NCBI GenBank assembly: GCA_018828505.1 | Contig: JAHJVF010000477.1 | Coordinates: 1-34,444 of the forward strand | Reading direction: 5' to 3' | Origin: Bacteroidota bacterium | Lineage (GTDB): Bacteria; Bacteroidota; Ignavibacteria; Ch128b | Length of the DNA: 34,444 nucleotides | Part shown: positions 25,790 through 33,482 of the stretch, one piece after another | How the letters are laid out: the number at the start of each line of letters is the position of its first letter | How positions within the stretch are numbered: the stretch's first letter is position 1 | Made by a program: the position numbers and the translations under genes | The notes under the pieces: generated by a model | What the model saw: the letters and a program-made list of their open reading frames with translations, nothing else | The model's database searches: none | What the model was told of the DNA's origin: nothing

Positions 25790-26440
25790 TCATGTTGAAT
25801 TATTTTTCTTCTCTTTTGAAAGCAGAGTTAAAAGATTCCAAATAAAAGTAAACTTATTATTTAATTCTTCAATTGTAGAATCATTATGAATTACGAAATC
25901 GGCTAATTCCTCAGCATCATCAGGATCGATTTGATATTGTGCTCTCTGAAAAAATTCTTCAGGCTCAATTGAATCTCTTGATACGATTCTTTTCAATCGA
26001 TTCGAAATTTCTGATTTTAACAGTACAATATAATCAAACTTATCTTGAATATTTGTCTCGAAAATCAGAGCTGATTCAACGAAAACGAGATTACGTTTTT
26101 TAAATTCTTTCTTCGCTATGTTTTGGATTTCAATTATGGTTGGTGGGTGAACGATTGAGTTAATCTTTTTATACTTTATCGGATCAGAATAAATTTCCTC
26201 GGCAATAAATTTAGCATTTAATTTTCCGCTATGAAGATATGCTTTGCTGCCAAAAGTTTGGGCAATATGACTTCTTACGTTTTGGTTTTCGAACATTAAA
26301 TCTTTTGCAATAGCATCTGAATCTAGAACAATTTCGCCTTTTTGTTTAAGGAACTCGGAGAAAAGCGATTTCCCGCTGCCGATCCCACCGGTAATTCCAA
26401 TTAGTAGATTATAGTTCTTCCGACGCTGGGAAGAATGCAC
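25790..26440 (-). CDS. coaE: Dephospho-CoA kinase
   Basis: A 216 aa product if GTG 26440 is used, one base after the rny stop. The frame also stays open into rny, where TTG 26482 is possible (230 aa), but the extra residues are not family-like. The P-loop LLIGITGGIGSGKS follows a short N-terminus. Further motifs are VLDSDAIAKDLM, KINSIVHPPTI, FVESALIFETN and VLLKSEISNRLKRIVSRDSI, the lid and CoA-site elements of CoaE. It phosphorylates the 3'-OH of dephospho-CoA to finish CoA synthesis. It lies directly downstream of rny and is probably coupled to it. No Shine-Dalgarno is evident, so the start is uncertain. Confidence 0.9.
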   Translation of the reverse strand: MHSSQRRKNYNLLIGITGGIGSGKSLFSEFLKQKGEIVLDSDAIAKDLMFENQNVRSHIAQTFGSKAYLHSGKLNAKFIAEEIYSDPIKYKKINSIVHPPTIIEIQNIAKKEFKKRNLVFVESALIFETNIQDKFDYIVLLKSEISNRLKRIVSRDSIEPEEFFQRAQYQIDPDDAEELADFVIHNDSTIEELNNKFTFIWNLLTLLSKEKKNNST

Positions 26441-26441
26441 T

Positions 26442-28004
26442 TTATTTGGCAAAAGCAATCTTTCGCACTTCTCTGATAACAACTACTTTAATCTGACCCG
26501 GATATTCCATTTCTTCCTGGATTTTCCCGGCAATCTCCTGGGCTAATCTATCTGCAGTAACATCATCGATTTTTTCGTGTTCAACAACAACCCGCACTTC
26601 TCTTCCAGCTTGGATTGCATAAGTCTTTGCTACTCCCTCAAACGATTTTGCAATTGCTTCAAGTTTTTCCAAACGTTTAACATATCCCTCAAGAGGTTCT
26701 CTCCGGGCACCAGGTCTTGAACCACTGATTGAATCAGCAGCTTGGACAATAGCTGCAACTGGATGTTCCATCTCGATGTCATCATGATGGGAACCGACAG
26801 CATTTACTACAATTGGGTGCTCATTATATTTTTTTGTTATTTCCCACCCTAGTAGAGCATGCGGTCCTTCAACTCCTTTTTCTACAGTTTTACCAATATC
26901 GTGCAGGAGCGCACCTCGCTTAGCATAAGTTGGGTCTAATCCAAGCTCAGCGGCAATAATGCCTGCTAACATAGCGACTTCAATACTGTGCTGTAATAGA
27001 TTTTGCCCATAGCTGGAACGATATTTCATTTTTCCCACTAATTTAATTAGTTCTTTATGCATCCCATGCAAGCCCAACTCGACTAAAGCGTTCTCACCAT
27101 CTTCAATAAAACGGTCATCGAGTTCTTCCTTAACTTTTTCTACCACTTCTTCAATCCTTGCCGGATGAATTCTACCGTCAGCCATTAACTTTTCGATCGA
27201 TACTTTTGCGACTTCCCTTCTGAAAGGATCGAAGGCACTCAAAATTACCGCCTCAGGCGTATCATCTACAATCACATCAACACCGGTTGCTGCTTCAAAT
27301 GCACGGATATTCCGCCCTTCTTTACCGATAATTCTCCCCTTCATTTCTTCATTTTGGATTTGAACAACACTTACCGTCGTTTCCACAGAGTGATCGGCTG
27401 CTGATCTTTGTATTGCTTGCACAATTATTTTTTGAGCTTCTTTTTTGCACTCGGCTTTTGCTTGATCACGAATATTTTTAATTGATTGTGCAGCTTCTGC
27501 TTTCGCTTCATTGCTCAAATTTTCGATCAGCATTTTTTTTGCTTCGTCCCGTGTGAGACCGGCAGTTCGTTCAAGTCTAATGTTCTGTTCGGTGATTACT
27601 GTATCGAGCTGTAAATTTTTCTTCTCAGCCTCGGTTAAATGGCGTGAAAGCTCTTTTTCATTTTCGAGTAAAGTTTTTTCCTTTTTGATATAAACTTCCA
27701 ATTTTTTTTCAAGAGTCTCCTCTCTTGTTTTAATCTGCTTTTCATAATTCTGAACTTGATTCTTTTTTTGTGAAACTTCCTGATCAAAATTCTGTTTTTT
27801 CTTGTACCATTCGTCTTTGACTTCTAGAAGCTTCTCCCTTTTGATATTTACTGATTCCTTCTCAGCATCCTGAATTATTTTTTTTGCCCTCTCTTCAGAA
27901 GAACTTATGCTACTTTTTCCAACCTGTGAATTTAACATCCACCCTAAAAAGAAAAGCGTAACACATAGGAAGACTATTAACGGAATTAAAATATAAAGAT
28001 CCAT
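26442..28004 (-). CDS. rny: Ribonuclease Y
   Basis: Product of 520 aa. An N-terminal membrane anchor ([20 protein letters not shown]) is followed by a long charged coiled coil (about 35-195). A KH domain carries [20 protein letters not shown] followed by [13 protein letters not shown]. The HD domain has [20 protein letters not shown] followed by HALLGWE and VGSHHDD. RNase Y starts mRNA decay by endonucleolytic cleavage at the membrane in many bacteria. The length equals the family norm. It is followed by coaE and preceded by the structured RNA at 28030-28253 and by zapA. Confidence 0.97.
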   Translation of the reverse strand: MDLYILIPLIVFLCVTLFFLGWMLNSQVGKSSISSSEERAKKIIQDAEKESVNIKREKLLEVKDEWYKKKQNFDQEVSQKKNQVQNYEKQIKTREETLEKKLEVYIKKEKTLLENEKELSRHLTEAEKKNLQLDTVITEQNIRLERTAGLTRDEAKKMLIENLSNEAKAEAAQSIKNIRDQAKAECKKEAQKIIVQAIQRSAADHSVETTVSVVQIQNEEMKGRIIGKEGRNIRAFEAATGVDVIVDDTPEAVILSAFDPFRREVAKVSIEKLMADGRIHPARIEEVVEKVKEELDDRFIEDGENALVELGLHGMHKELIKLVGKMKYRSSYGQNLLQHSIEVAMLAGIIAAELGLDPTYAKRGALLHDIGKTVEKGVEGPHALLGWEITKKYNEHPIVVNAVGSHHDDIEMEHPVAAIVQAADSISGSRPGARREPLEGYVKRLEKLEAIAKSFEGVAKTYAIQAGREVRVVVEHEKIDDVTADRLAQEIAGKIQEEMEYPGQIKVVVIREVRKIAFAK

Positions 28005-28029
28005 AATTTTTGCTTTCTTGTTTTAATCT

Positions 28030-28253
28030 GCCGCCCCAAATTCTCCTCTAGATAGGATTTGAGAACCTATCTAACATACAGTGGGTGTCAGCCCAAAAAC
28101 CTTTTACGTCCACTGAGCTATTTGATTACCAAGTAATCAAAATGGCTACGATCATATAAATGATAGTTGAGGCCTGTAATTGGCTATTGGAGTCTAACTC
28201 CCTTGGTAAAAGTGTTAGTTCTCAAATATTTACCAAGAAGAATTCAGAGCGGC
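28030..28253 (-). ncRNA. ssrS: Structured RNA between zapA and rny, probable 6S RNA
   Basis: No protein fits this 265-base gap. On the minus strand the two ends pair into a long rod. GCCGC (28253-28249) pairs with GCGGC (28034-28030), and AATTCTTCTT (28244-28235) with GAGGAGAATT, allowing G-U pairs. ATTTGAGAAC pairs with GTTCTCAAAT, CTAACA with TGTTAG, and AGCCAA with TTGGGCT with one bulged base. Inside lie a small GGAGT/ACTCC hairpin on the 5' side and TTTGATTAC/GTAATCAAA near the tip. A rod with a central open region, about 220 nt long, directly downstream of zapA is what 6S RNA (an RNA polymerase regulator) looks like in many bacteria. A TATACT (28263-28258) lies just upstream. The structured RNA is strong; the 6S identity is inferred from shape and location. 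Confidence 0.65.
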
Positions 28254-28269
28254 TAGAAGTATAATATTA

Positions 28270-28551
28270 TTAAGAAATGTCTTCCAGAAGCAAATTGAGT
28301 TTATTAATTCGTTCGGTCGCCTTATCTATAGATTTGTTGAATGATTCCTTCTCTGCAAACAAGTCATTCGCTATATTAAGCGATGCTAATACTGCAACTG
28401 TTTGGCTTGGTTGATCGCTCATATCTTCCCGCAAATCATTCATAAGTGTGTTGACATAATCGCCAAGATCTTTTGCACGTTCTTCGTTTTCAACTAAAAG
28501 TGAATATTCTTTATCGAATATTTTGATTTTAAGCTTCTTCTGGTTAGACAT
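28270..28551 (-). CDS. zapA: Cell division protein ZapA
   Basis: Product of 93 aa. The N-terminal beta-alpha domain KKLKIKIFDKEYSLLVENEE ends in the conserved AKDLGDYVNTLMNDL. A C-terminal helix includes TVAVLASLNIANDLF, the typical ZapA 'AALNIADEL' segment, and then a coiled coil (SIDKATERINKLNLLLE). ZapA cross-links FtsZ filaments at the division site. It lies 18 bases downstream of a coiled-coil gene and directly upstream of the candidate 6S RNA, an arrangement known from other phyla. Confidence 0.88.
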   Translation of the reverse strand: MSNQKKLKIKIFDKEYSLLVENEERAKDLGDYVNTLMNDLREDMSDQPSQTVAVLASLNIANDLFAEKESFNKSIDKATERINKLNLLLEDIS

Positions 28552-28569
28552 TATTGTATTGAAACATTC

Positions 28570-28881
28570 TTAAGAAATATGAACTTCCATCCTCTCCAGG
28601 ATTTCAGAAATTCTACTTTTTAATGCTTGTCTCTCCTTCTCAGAAATAATAATTGTATTTTTTATTTTATTGAATTGAACCTTTATGTCATTTAACTCGG
28701 TCTCTCGAGTTAATTTTTCTTTGGTCAATTCGGCGTTTAAGTTTCTAAAGTTAGAAATCTCTTCTTGTAATTCGTGATTTTCTTTTTTGAGATCGTTGTA
28801 CTTTACGGCTAAATCTTGAATATTCTTTTCGAGATTAAGAAGTGTTTCTTCGAATTTGGCTTTTTTTTCTTCAATGCCCAT
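28570..28881 (-). CDS. Short coiled-coil protein, possible ZapB-like factor
   Basis: Product of 103 aa. It is almost wholly a coiled coil with heptads from about residue 5 to 95 (FEETLLNLEKNIQDLAVKYN, then ELQEEISNFRNLNAELTKEK), no membrane segment and no enzyme motif. The start shares one base with the pheT stop (TAATG), and zapA follows after 18 bases. Position and composition suggest a division accessory protein working with ZapA, analogous to ZapB. This is inference from context; coiled coils resemble one another too easily for a homology claim. Confidence 0.7.
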   Translation of the reverse strand: MGIEEKKAKFEETLLNLEKNIQDLAVKYNDLKKENHELQEEISNFRNLNAELTKEKLTRETELNDIKVQFNKIKNTIIISEKERQALKSRISEILERMEVHIS

Positions 28882-31286
28882 TAATTCGACGACCTCAATT
28901 GAATGGCAAACTCTTTTTCTAGTCCGTTGATAATTTTATCTATTCTTTTCTCTACTTCCTCTGTTGTGAGAGTTTTTTCGAACGATTGGAACTCCAGACG
29001 TACGGCGAGACTTTTCCTGCCTTTAAATTTTTCATCACGATAAAGATCGAATAGATTTACACTAATTAACAATCGATCGCATAGAGAATATATTTTCTCT
29101 TCAATTTCGCTATAGGAAATATTTTCACTCACAAAAAAGCTAAGGTCTCGTTCGACCTTGGGGAAGTTGGATATAGAGGAATAGGATTCGACCCGTTTAG
29201 AAAGGGATTTTATTAAGTTAAAATTAAACTCTGCTGCAAAAACTGGATATCTAATATCATATTTTTGAAGATATCCTTCATGAAGCCGATATAAAGAACC
29301 TATATAAGTAGAATCTATAAACACTTTAATTTCAATAGAATAGAATAAATTTTCTAAATTATTATAAGAAGTGAATGAAACTTTGTCAAGGGTTATTTTT
29401 TCAAAAAGTGCCTCTATTAATCCTCTGAGATAGAAAATGTCGACATTATCCGTTTTATCTTTCCAATTTTCTATCTGGGATGGACCTGCCACGCAAATTG
29501 CAAGATTTCTGGTTTCCACAAAATCATTAAAATCATTGAGATATGCTGCCTTCATCGAAACGCAATTACCCAATTCATAGATTTGAATATTGAATTCGGA
29601 AAATTTACTATTCGATGAAATATTTTTAACTAATCCTGGTATTAGACTCGTCCTCAAATGAGAATGCTCTTGACTGATGGGATTGAGAATTTTCATTGGC
29701 ATTTTTGCATCGAATGAAGCGTCCGTTTCGTTCATTAAAGTGTTATTGACTACTTCGGATAAACCAAAACCAGTTAAGATCTCTCTGATCGATTTCTCCT
29801 GTTCGACAAAAAACCTTTCCGGTGAAATTTCAAAACTAATCCGTGAATCGAGAGGAATATTATCATATCCGTATATTCGAGCAATTTCCTCGATCAAATC
29901 TACTTCTCCCTCGATATCTGGCCTGAATGATGGAACCGAGCAGGTTAATTCGACTCCGTTTTGCTTACGAACTTCAAACCCGAGACTTTCAAGAATTTCA
30001 GAAATCCTATCTCGTGCAATCTCAATTCCTATAACTTGCGTTACACGTTTAGTCCGCAGTTCAATTTCTCTTATTTGAATTTTATTCGGATACTCATCAA
30101 TATGCCCGGCTACGATTTCTCCATCTGCCAATTCGGAAATTAATTGAGCGGCACGAAGAGCTGCATTAAGCGTATTATTAAAATCAACTCCCCTTTCAAA
30201 TCGATAAGATGATTCTGTGGATAGCCCTAAATATTTTGACGTCTTACGTACACTCTTCGGATTGAAGTATGCACTTTCAATAATTACATCTTTGGTTGAC
30301 TCGATTATTTCAGAATTTTTTCCTCCCATAACACCTGCAATCGCAATTTTTCGATTTGCATCGCAGATCATTAATGTATCTTCGGTAAGAAGTTGTTCTT
30401 TATCATCAAGAGTTGTGAATTTTTCTCCCGCTGCAGCATTTTTGATTATTATTCTGTTCCCTTCGATAAGCCTTGCATCGAATGTGTGAAGCGGTTGCCC
30501 GTATTCCATCATTACAAAATTTGAAATATCGACAACATTGTTAATCGGTCTAATTCCGATATTATTTAAATAATTTTTTAACCATTGTGGGGACTCTTTA
30601 ATCTTTACATTCTTAACATACTTCGCACAGTAGCGGGGGCAATCCACTTCATTCTCAATTTCAACTTTCAGTAGGTCGTCAATTTTTTCATCAATTTCAT
30701 TAAAATGGATTTTTGGCACACAATATTTTTTCTTTAAGATTGCACCTAATTCTCGAGCTACACCAATATGGCTTAGTGCGTCAGGACGATTCGGTGTAAT
30801 TCCGATTTCGAGTACTGTATCCGATAAATTAAAATGTTCGATCAATGGTTGTCCCACCATTGCATCATCACTTAGCACAAGAATACCAGCTTGATCTTCC
30901 CCAAGTCCTAATTCATTTTCGCTGCAAATCATACCTTGCGATTCGATTCCGCGAATTTTTGTTTTTTTTAATTTTTCACCGTTCTCCGGAATTATCGTAC
31001 CAACAGGGGCGAATATTATTTTCTGATTTTGGGCTACGTTCGGGGCTCCGCAAACAACCTGGAAAACTTCACTTCCGGTAGAGACTTCACACAGAGTGAG
31101 TTTATCCGCATTCGGATGCTCCTTCTTCGAAATTACTTCACCTACAATAAATCCTTTAAGGTTCTCACCGACATTCTCAATATTTTCCACTTCCAAACCT
31201 GCCATAGTCAGAGATTTTTCAATCTCATCGACAGTAAAATTAGAAATATCTATATAGTTTTTTATCCAGTTAAGAGAAATTTTCAT
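28881..31286 (-). CDS. pheT: Phenylalanyl-tRNA synthetase beta subunit
   Basis: Product of 801 aa, the usual bacterial length. Domains in order: an N-terminal helix-strand (SLNWIKNYIDI), an OB-fold tRNA-binding domain at about 40-150 (VGEVISKKEHPNADKLTLCE), the B3/B4 editing region (about 205-370, DISNFVMMEYGQPLHTFDAR), B5 (about 400-470), a catalytic-like core (PSFRPDIEGEVDLIEEIARI, then YGYDNIP) and a C-terminal FDX-ACB anticodon-binding domain (FPKVERDLSFFVSENISYSE). It forms the alpha2-beta2 enzyme with PheS. The start overlaps the pheS stop by four bases (ATGA). Confidence 0.97.
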   Translation of the reverse strand: MKISLNWIKNYIDISNFTVDEIEKSLTMAGLEVENIENVGENLKGFIVGEVISKKEHPNADKLTLCEVSTGSEVFQVVCGAPNVAQNQKIIFAPVGTIIPENGEKLKKTKIRGIESQGMICSENELGLGEDQAGILVLSDDAMVGQPLIEHFNLSDTVLEIGITPNRPDALSHIGVARELGAILKKKYCVPKIHFNEIDEKIDDLLKVEIENEVDCPRYCAKYVKNVKIKESPQWLKNYLNNIGIRPINNVVDISNFVMMEYGQPLHTFDARLIEGNRIIIKNAAAGEKFTTLDDKEQLLTEDTLMICDANRKIAIAGVMGGKNSEIIESTKDVIIESAYFNPKSVRKTSKYLGLSTESSYRFERGVDFNNTLNAALRAAQLISELADGEIVAGHIDEYPNKIQIREIELRTKRVTQVIGIEIARDRISEILESLGFEVRKQNGVELTCSVPSFRPDIEGEVDLIEEIARIYGYDNIPLDSRISFEISPERFFVEQEKSIREILTGFGLSEVVNNTLMNETDASFDAKMPMKILNPISQEHSHLRTSLIPGLVKNISSNSKFSEFNIQIYELGNCVSMKAAYLNDFNDFVETRNLAICVAGPSQIENWKDKTDNVDIFYLRGLIEALFEKITLDKVSFTSYNNLENLFYSIEIKVFIDSTYIGSLYRLHEGYLQKYDIRYPVFAAEFNFNLIKSLSKRVESYSSISNFPKVERDLSFFVSENISYSEIEEKIYSLCDRLLISVNLFDLYRDEKFKGRKSLAVRLEFQSFEKTLTTEEVEKRIDKIINGLEKEFAIQLRSSN

Positions 31287-32305
31287 ATTCGTATAAATTG
31301 TTTGAGAAAACGAATATCGTTATCAAATAAAATCCTGATATCGTCAATCCCGTACTTCAACATCGCTATTCTTTCAATACCTATTCCGAAGGCATAACCG
31401 GTGAACTCTTCAGGGTCATAATTAACCGATTTGAAAACATTCGGATCGACCATTCCACATCCGAGAATTTCGAGCCAGCCGCTGTATTTGCAAACGCGGC
31501 ACCCTTTCCCCTTGCACAAAACACAACTTACATCCATCTCGGCGCTCGGTTCGGTGAATGGAAAGAAACTTGGTCTGAATCTTATCGAAACATCTTTGCC
31601 ATAAAATAGTTTTGCGAAATTAAACAACGTTCCCTTCAATTCAGCGAAGGTAACTTTTCTATCAACGTACAAACCTTCCACCTGATGAAATATGCAATGG
31701 CTTCGTGCACTTACAGCTTCATTTCTGAATACTCTGCCAGGAGCAATAACTCGAATTGGTGGAGAATGTTTTTCCATATATCGAATTTGTACGGGAGAAG
31801 TGTGTGTTCGCAGTAAAAGATTTTGTGAAACGAAAAATGTATCCTGCATATCGCGTGCTGGATGATCTTCAGGAAAGTTGAGAGCGGAGAAATTATAATA
31901 ATCTGATTCGACCTCCGGTCCTTCAGCTGTAATGAAACCAAAAGATTTAAAAATATCTTTTATTTCATCCAGAGTACGGGTCACAATGTGTTTGGACCCG
32001 ATATTAGGCTTTAGTCCAGGAAGAGTAAGGTCTTCAGAAAATACTGCAGATTTCTGTTTAGGAAATCTTGATAAAAGCTCCTCATAGCTGTGCTCAAGCT
32101 CCTTTTTCAGGGAGTTCAACTCCTTACCAAATTGAGATTTGTGCTCCTTTGGAACTAAAGCAATTTTTTCAAATAACTCGGAGATTAAACCTTTACGTCC
32201 TAAGTATTTTATCCTATAATCTTCAGCTGCAGAGAACGAATTGATATTTTTTAAATCATCCTTGGCTTCTACAGCAGTTTTCTGGATCAATTCAAGATAA
32301 TTCAT
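31283..32305 (-). CDS. pheS: Phenylalanyl-tRNA synthetase alpha subunit
   Basis: Product of 340 aa. An N-terminal coiled coil (about 1-90) is followed by the class II core: NFPEDHPARDMQDTFF (motif 1 region), LLRTHTSPVQIRYM, VFRNEAVSARSHCIFHQVEG (motif 2) and GYAFGIGIERIAMLKYGIDD followed by IR (motif 3). An insertion with four cysteines (CVLCKGKGCRVC) just before WLEILGCGMV may bind zinc, as in some other PheS lineages. It charges tRNA-Phe together with PheT. A 50-base gap with a 12-base-pair hairpin separates it from rplT. Confidence 0.97.
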   Translation of the reverse strand: MNYLELIQKTAVEAKDDLKNINSFSAAEDYRIKYLGRKGLISELFEKIALVPKEHKSQFGKELNSLKKELEHSYEELLSRFPKQKSAVFSEDLTLPGLKPNIGSKHIVTRTLDEIKDIFKSFGFITAEGPEVESDYYNFSALNFPEDHPARDMQDTFFVSQNLLLRTHTSPVQIRYMEKHSPPIRVIAPGRVFRNEAVSARSHCIFHQVEGLYVDRKVTFAELKGTLFNFAKLFYGKDVSIRFRPSFFPFTEPSAEMDVSCVLCKGKGCRVCKYSGWLEILGCGMVDPNVFKSVNYDPEEFTGYAFGIGIERIAMLKYGIDDIRILFDNDIRFLKQFIRI

Positions 32306-32316
32306 AATTTAAAATG

Positions 32317-32350
32317 AAAATTCCCTTTGTTTAGTAGAAAAGGGAATTTT
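32317..32350 (-). terminator. Hairpin between rplT and pheS, possible attenuator or terminator
   Basis: A perfect 12-base inverted repeat, AAAATTCCCTTT and AAAGGGAATTTT (32317-32328 and 32339-32350), with a 10-base loop. In the minus-strand transcript the stem ends in UUUU, followed by CAUUUU. That makes it a weak intrinsic terminator that could leave part of the transcription to continue into pheS. E. coli also has attenuation between rplT and pheST, through a different leader. Its role here is inferred. Confidence 0.6.
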
Positions 32351-32355
32351 TAAAA

Positions 32356-32703
32356 TTAGTTCAACGCAAATTTAACTACTACGGAAAACGCTTCTGGATT
32401 ATCGTAAGCAATATTTGAAAGAAGCTTTCTATCGATTGAAACCTGCTTTTTAGTGAGAGCATTTATCAACTTTGAATATGTCGATCCGTTAATCCTTGCG
32501 GCGGCATTTATACGAGTAATCCAAAGTTGTCGATATATTCTTTTCTTGAGTTTTCTGCCGGTATAGGCATGAAGTAATCCTTTTTCAACCGAATTCTTGG
32601 CTATTGTGTAAACTTTACTTCGACTTCCCCAATAACCTTTTGCTTGTTCTAATACTTTTTTTCTTCGCCGATGCGATGCTACTTTATTTTTTGATCTTGG
32701 CAT
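32356..32703 (-). CDS. rplT: 50S ribosomal protein L20
   Basis: Product of 115 aa, the normal length. The basic N-terminal arm (MPRSKNKVASHRRRKKVLEQ followed by AKGYWGSRS) and the globular half (KKRIYRQLWITRINAAARIN, then GSTYSKLINAL) match L20. It binds 23S rRNA early in large-subunit assembly. Seventeen bases downstream of rpmI in the conserved infC-rpmI-rplT operon. I see no obvious L20-binding pseudoknot, but did not fold the leader. Confidence 0.98.
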   Translation of the reverse strand: MPRSKNKVASHRRRKKVLEQAKGYWGSRSKVYTIAKNSVEKGLLHAYTGRKLKKRIYRQLWITRINAAARINGSTYSKLINALTKKQVSIDRKLLSNIAYDNPEAFSVVVKFALN

Positions 32704-32720
32704 TTTTTATCCTCTGCTAA

Positions 32721-32912
32721 CTATTGTAACATTTGCTTTACTCTTTTTTGATCTGCTTCAGAAACTAAGGTACTCTTTCTGAGATTTCTTTTTCTCTTTG
32801 TCGTCTTCGATGTTAAGATATGACTTCTGAATGCCTTAGCTCTTTTAAACTTTCCGGATGCAGTTTTACGAAATGTTTTTGATGCACCGCGGTTACTTTT
32901 CATTTTTGGCAT
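32721..32912 (-). CDS. rpmI: 50S ribosomal protein L35
   Basis: Product of 63 aa. [20 protein letters not shown], then [20 protein letters not shown] and [20 protein letters not shown], fit L35 end to end. It is highly basic as expected. It sits between infC (15 bases upstream) and rplT (17 bases downstream) in the classic order. Confidence 0.98.
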   Translation of the reverse strand: MPKMKSNRGASKTFRKTASGKFKRAKAFRSHILTSKTTKRKRNLRKSTLVSEADQKRVKQMLQ

Positions 32913-32927
32913 AGTTTTACCTGCAAT

Positions 32928-33470
32928 TTAGTGCTTTTTACTTTTTGATTTATCTGCCACTAAAATCGCGATCATATGTCTTCCTTCCAATTTCGGAGGA
33001 CTCTCGACTTTAGCGATGTCGCTTAATTTTTCAATTAATCTATTCAATAATACTTCACCATGTTCTGTGTAAGCCATCTCTCTTCCCTTGAAAATCACTG
33101 CAGCTTTAACCTTATCACCATCTAAAATAAATTGACGGCAGTGACGTGCTTTAAATTCAAAATCGTGGTCATCGGTATTAGGATGGAATCGAATCTCTTT
33201 TAATGTTGTAACCTGCTGATTCTTCCGTTGAATCTTTTCTTTCTTTTGCTGTTCGTATCTATACTTACCATAATCAATTATTTTACAAACCGGAGGTTTT
33301 GCAGTTGGTACAATTTCAACTAAATCAAGACCTTTTCTTTCAGCGATTTTTATCGCTTCTCTTGGTGACATAACTCCAATCTGTGTCCCATCGTTATCAA
33401 TTACTCTAATCCGAGAAATTCTTATTTGCTCGTTTATGCGAGTTTCCGGAGTTTTTTCTTTAGAACTAAT
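32928..33470 (-). CDS. infC: Translation initiation factor IF-3, AUU start
   Basis: The first ATG (33371) would give 147 aa and cut off the conserved N-terminus. Reading upstream in frame to ATT 33470 adds 33 codons encoding ISSKEKTPETRINEQIRISR, then IRVIDNDGTQIGV, which is the normal IF-3 start. The full product is 180 aa, as in E. coli. AAGAGG (33482-33477) lies 6 bases before the ATT. N-domain motifs include VMSPREAIKIAERKGLDLVE, then IVPTAKPPVCKIIDYGKYRY. The C-domain includes IRFHPNTDDHDFEFKARHCR. IF-3 checks start-codon pairing, so its own AUU start gives negative autoregulation, as known in E. coli. It follows thrS by ten bases. Confidence 0.95.
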   Translation of the reverse strand: MSSKEKTPETRINEQIRISRIRVIDNDGTQIGVMSPREAIKIAERKGLDLVEIVPTAKPPVCKIIDYGKYRYEQQKKEKIQRKNQQVTTLKEIRFHPNTDDHDFEFKARHCRQFILDGDKVKAAVIFKGREMAYTEHGEVLLNRLIEKLSDIAKVESPPKLEGRHMIAILVADKSKSKKH

Positions 33471-33482
33471 AAATTACCTCTT
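33468..33482 (-). promoter_or_regulatory. infC translation start: Shine-Dalgarno plus AUU codon
   Basis: AAGAGG (33482-33477) overlaps the thrS stop codon, then six bases, then the AUU start (33470-33468). A strong Shine-Dalgarno paired with a rare start is the arrangement through which IF-3 represses its own synthesis. The overlap with the thrS stop also suggests coupling to thrS translation. Confidence 0.85.

Noticed and set aside
28119-28141. TTTGATTAC/GTAATCAAA hairpin as an intrinsic terminator after zapA
   Set aside because: No U-run follows it, and it sits at the tip of the larger rod formed by 28030-28253, so it is better explained as part of that RNA.
29677-30078. A 133-codon open frame on the plus strand, antisense to pheT
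   Set aside because: It lies wholly inside pheT, which has strong full-length homology on the other strand; the product has no recognisable motif and biased composition. The same applies to other antisense frames over glyA, ftcD, rny and pheT.
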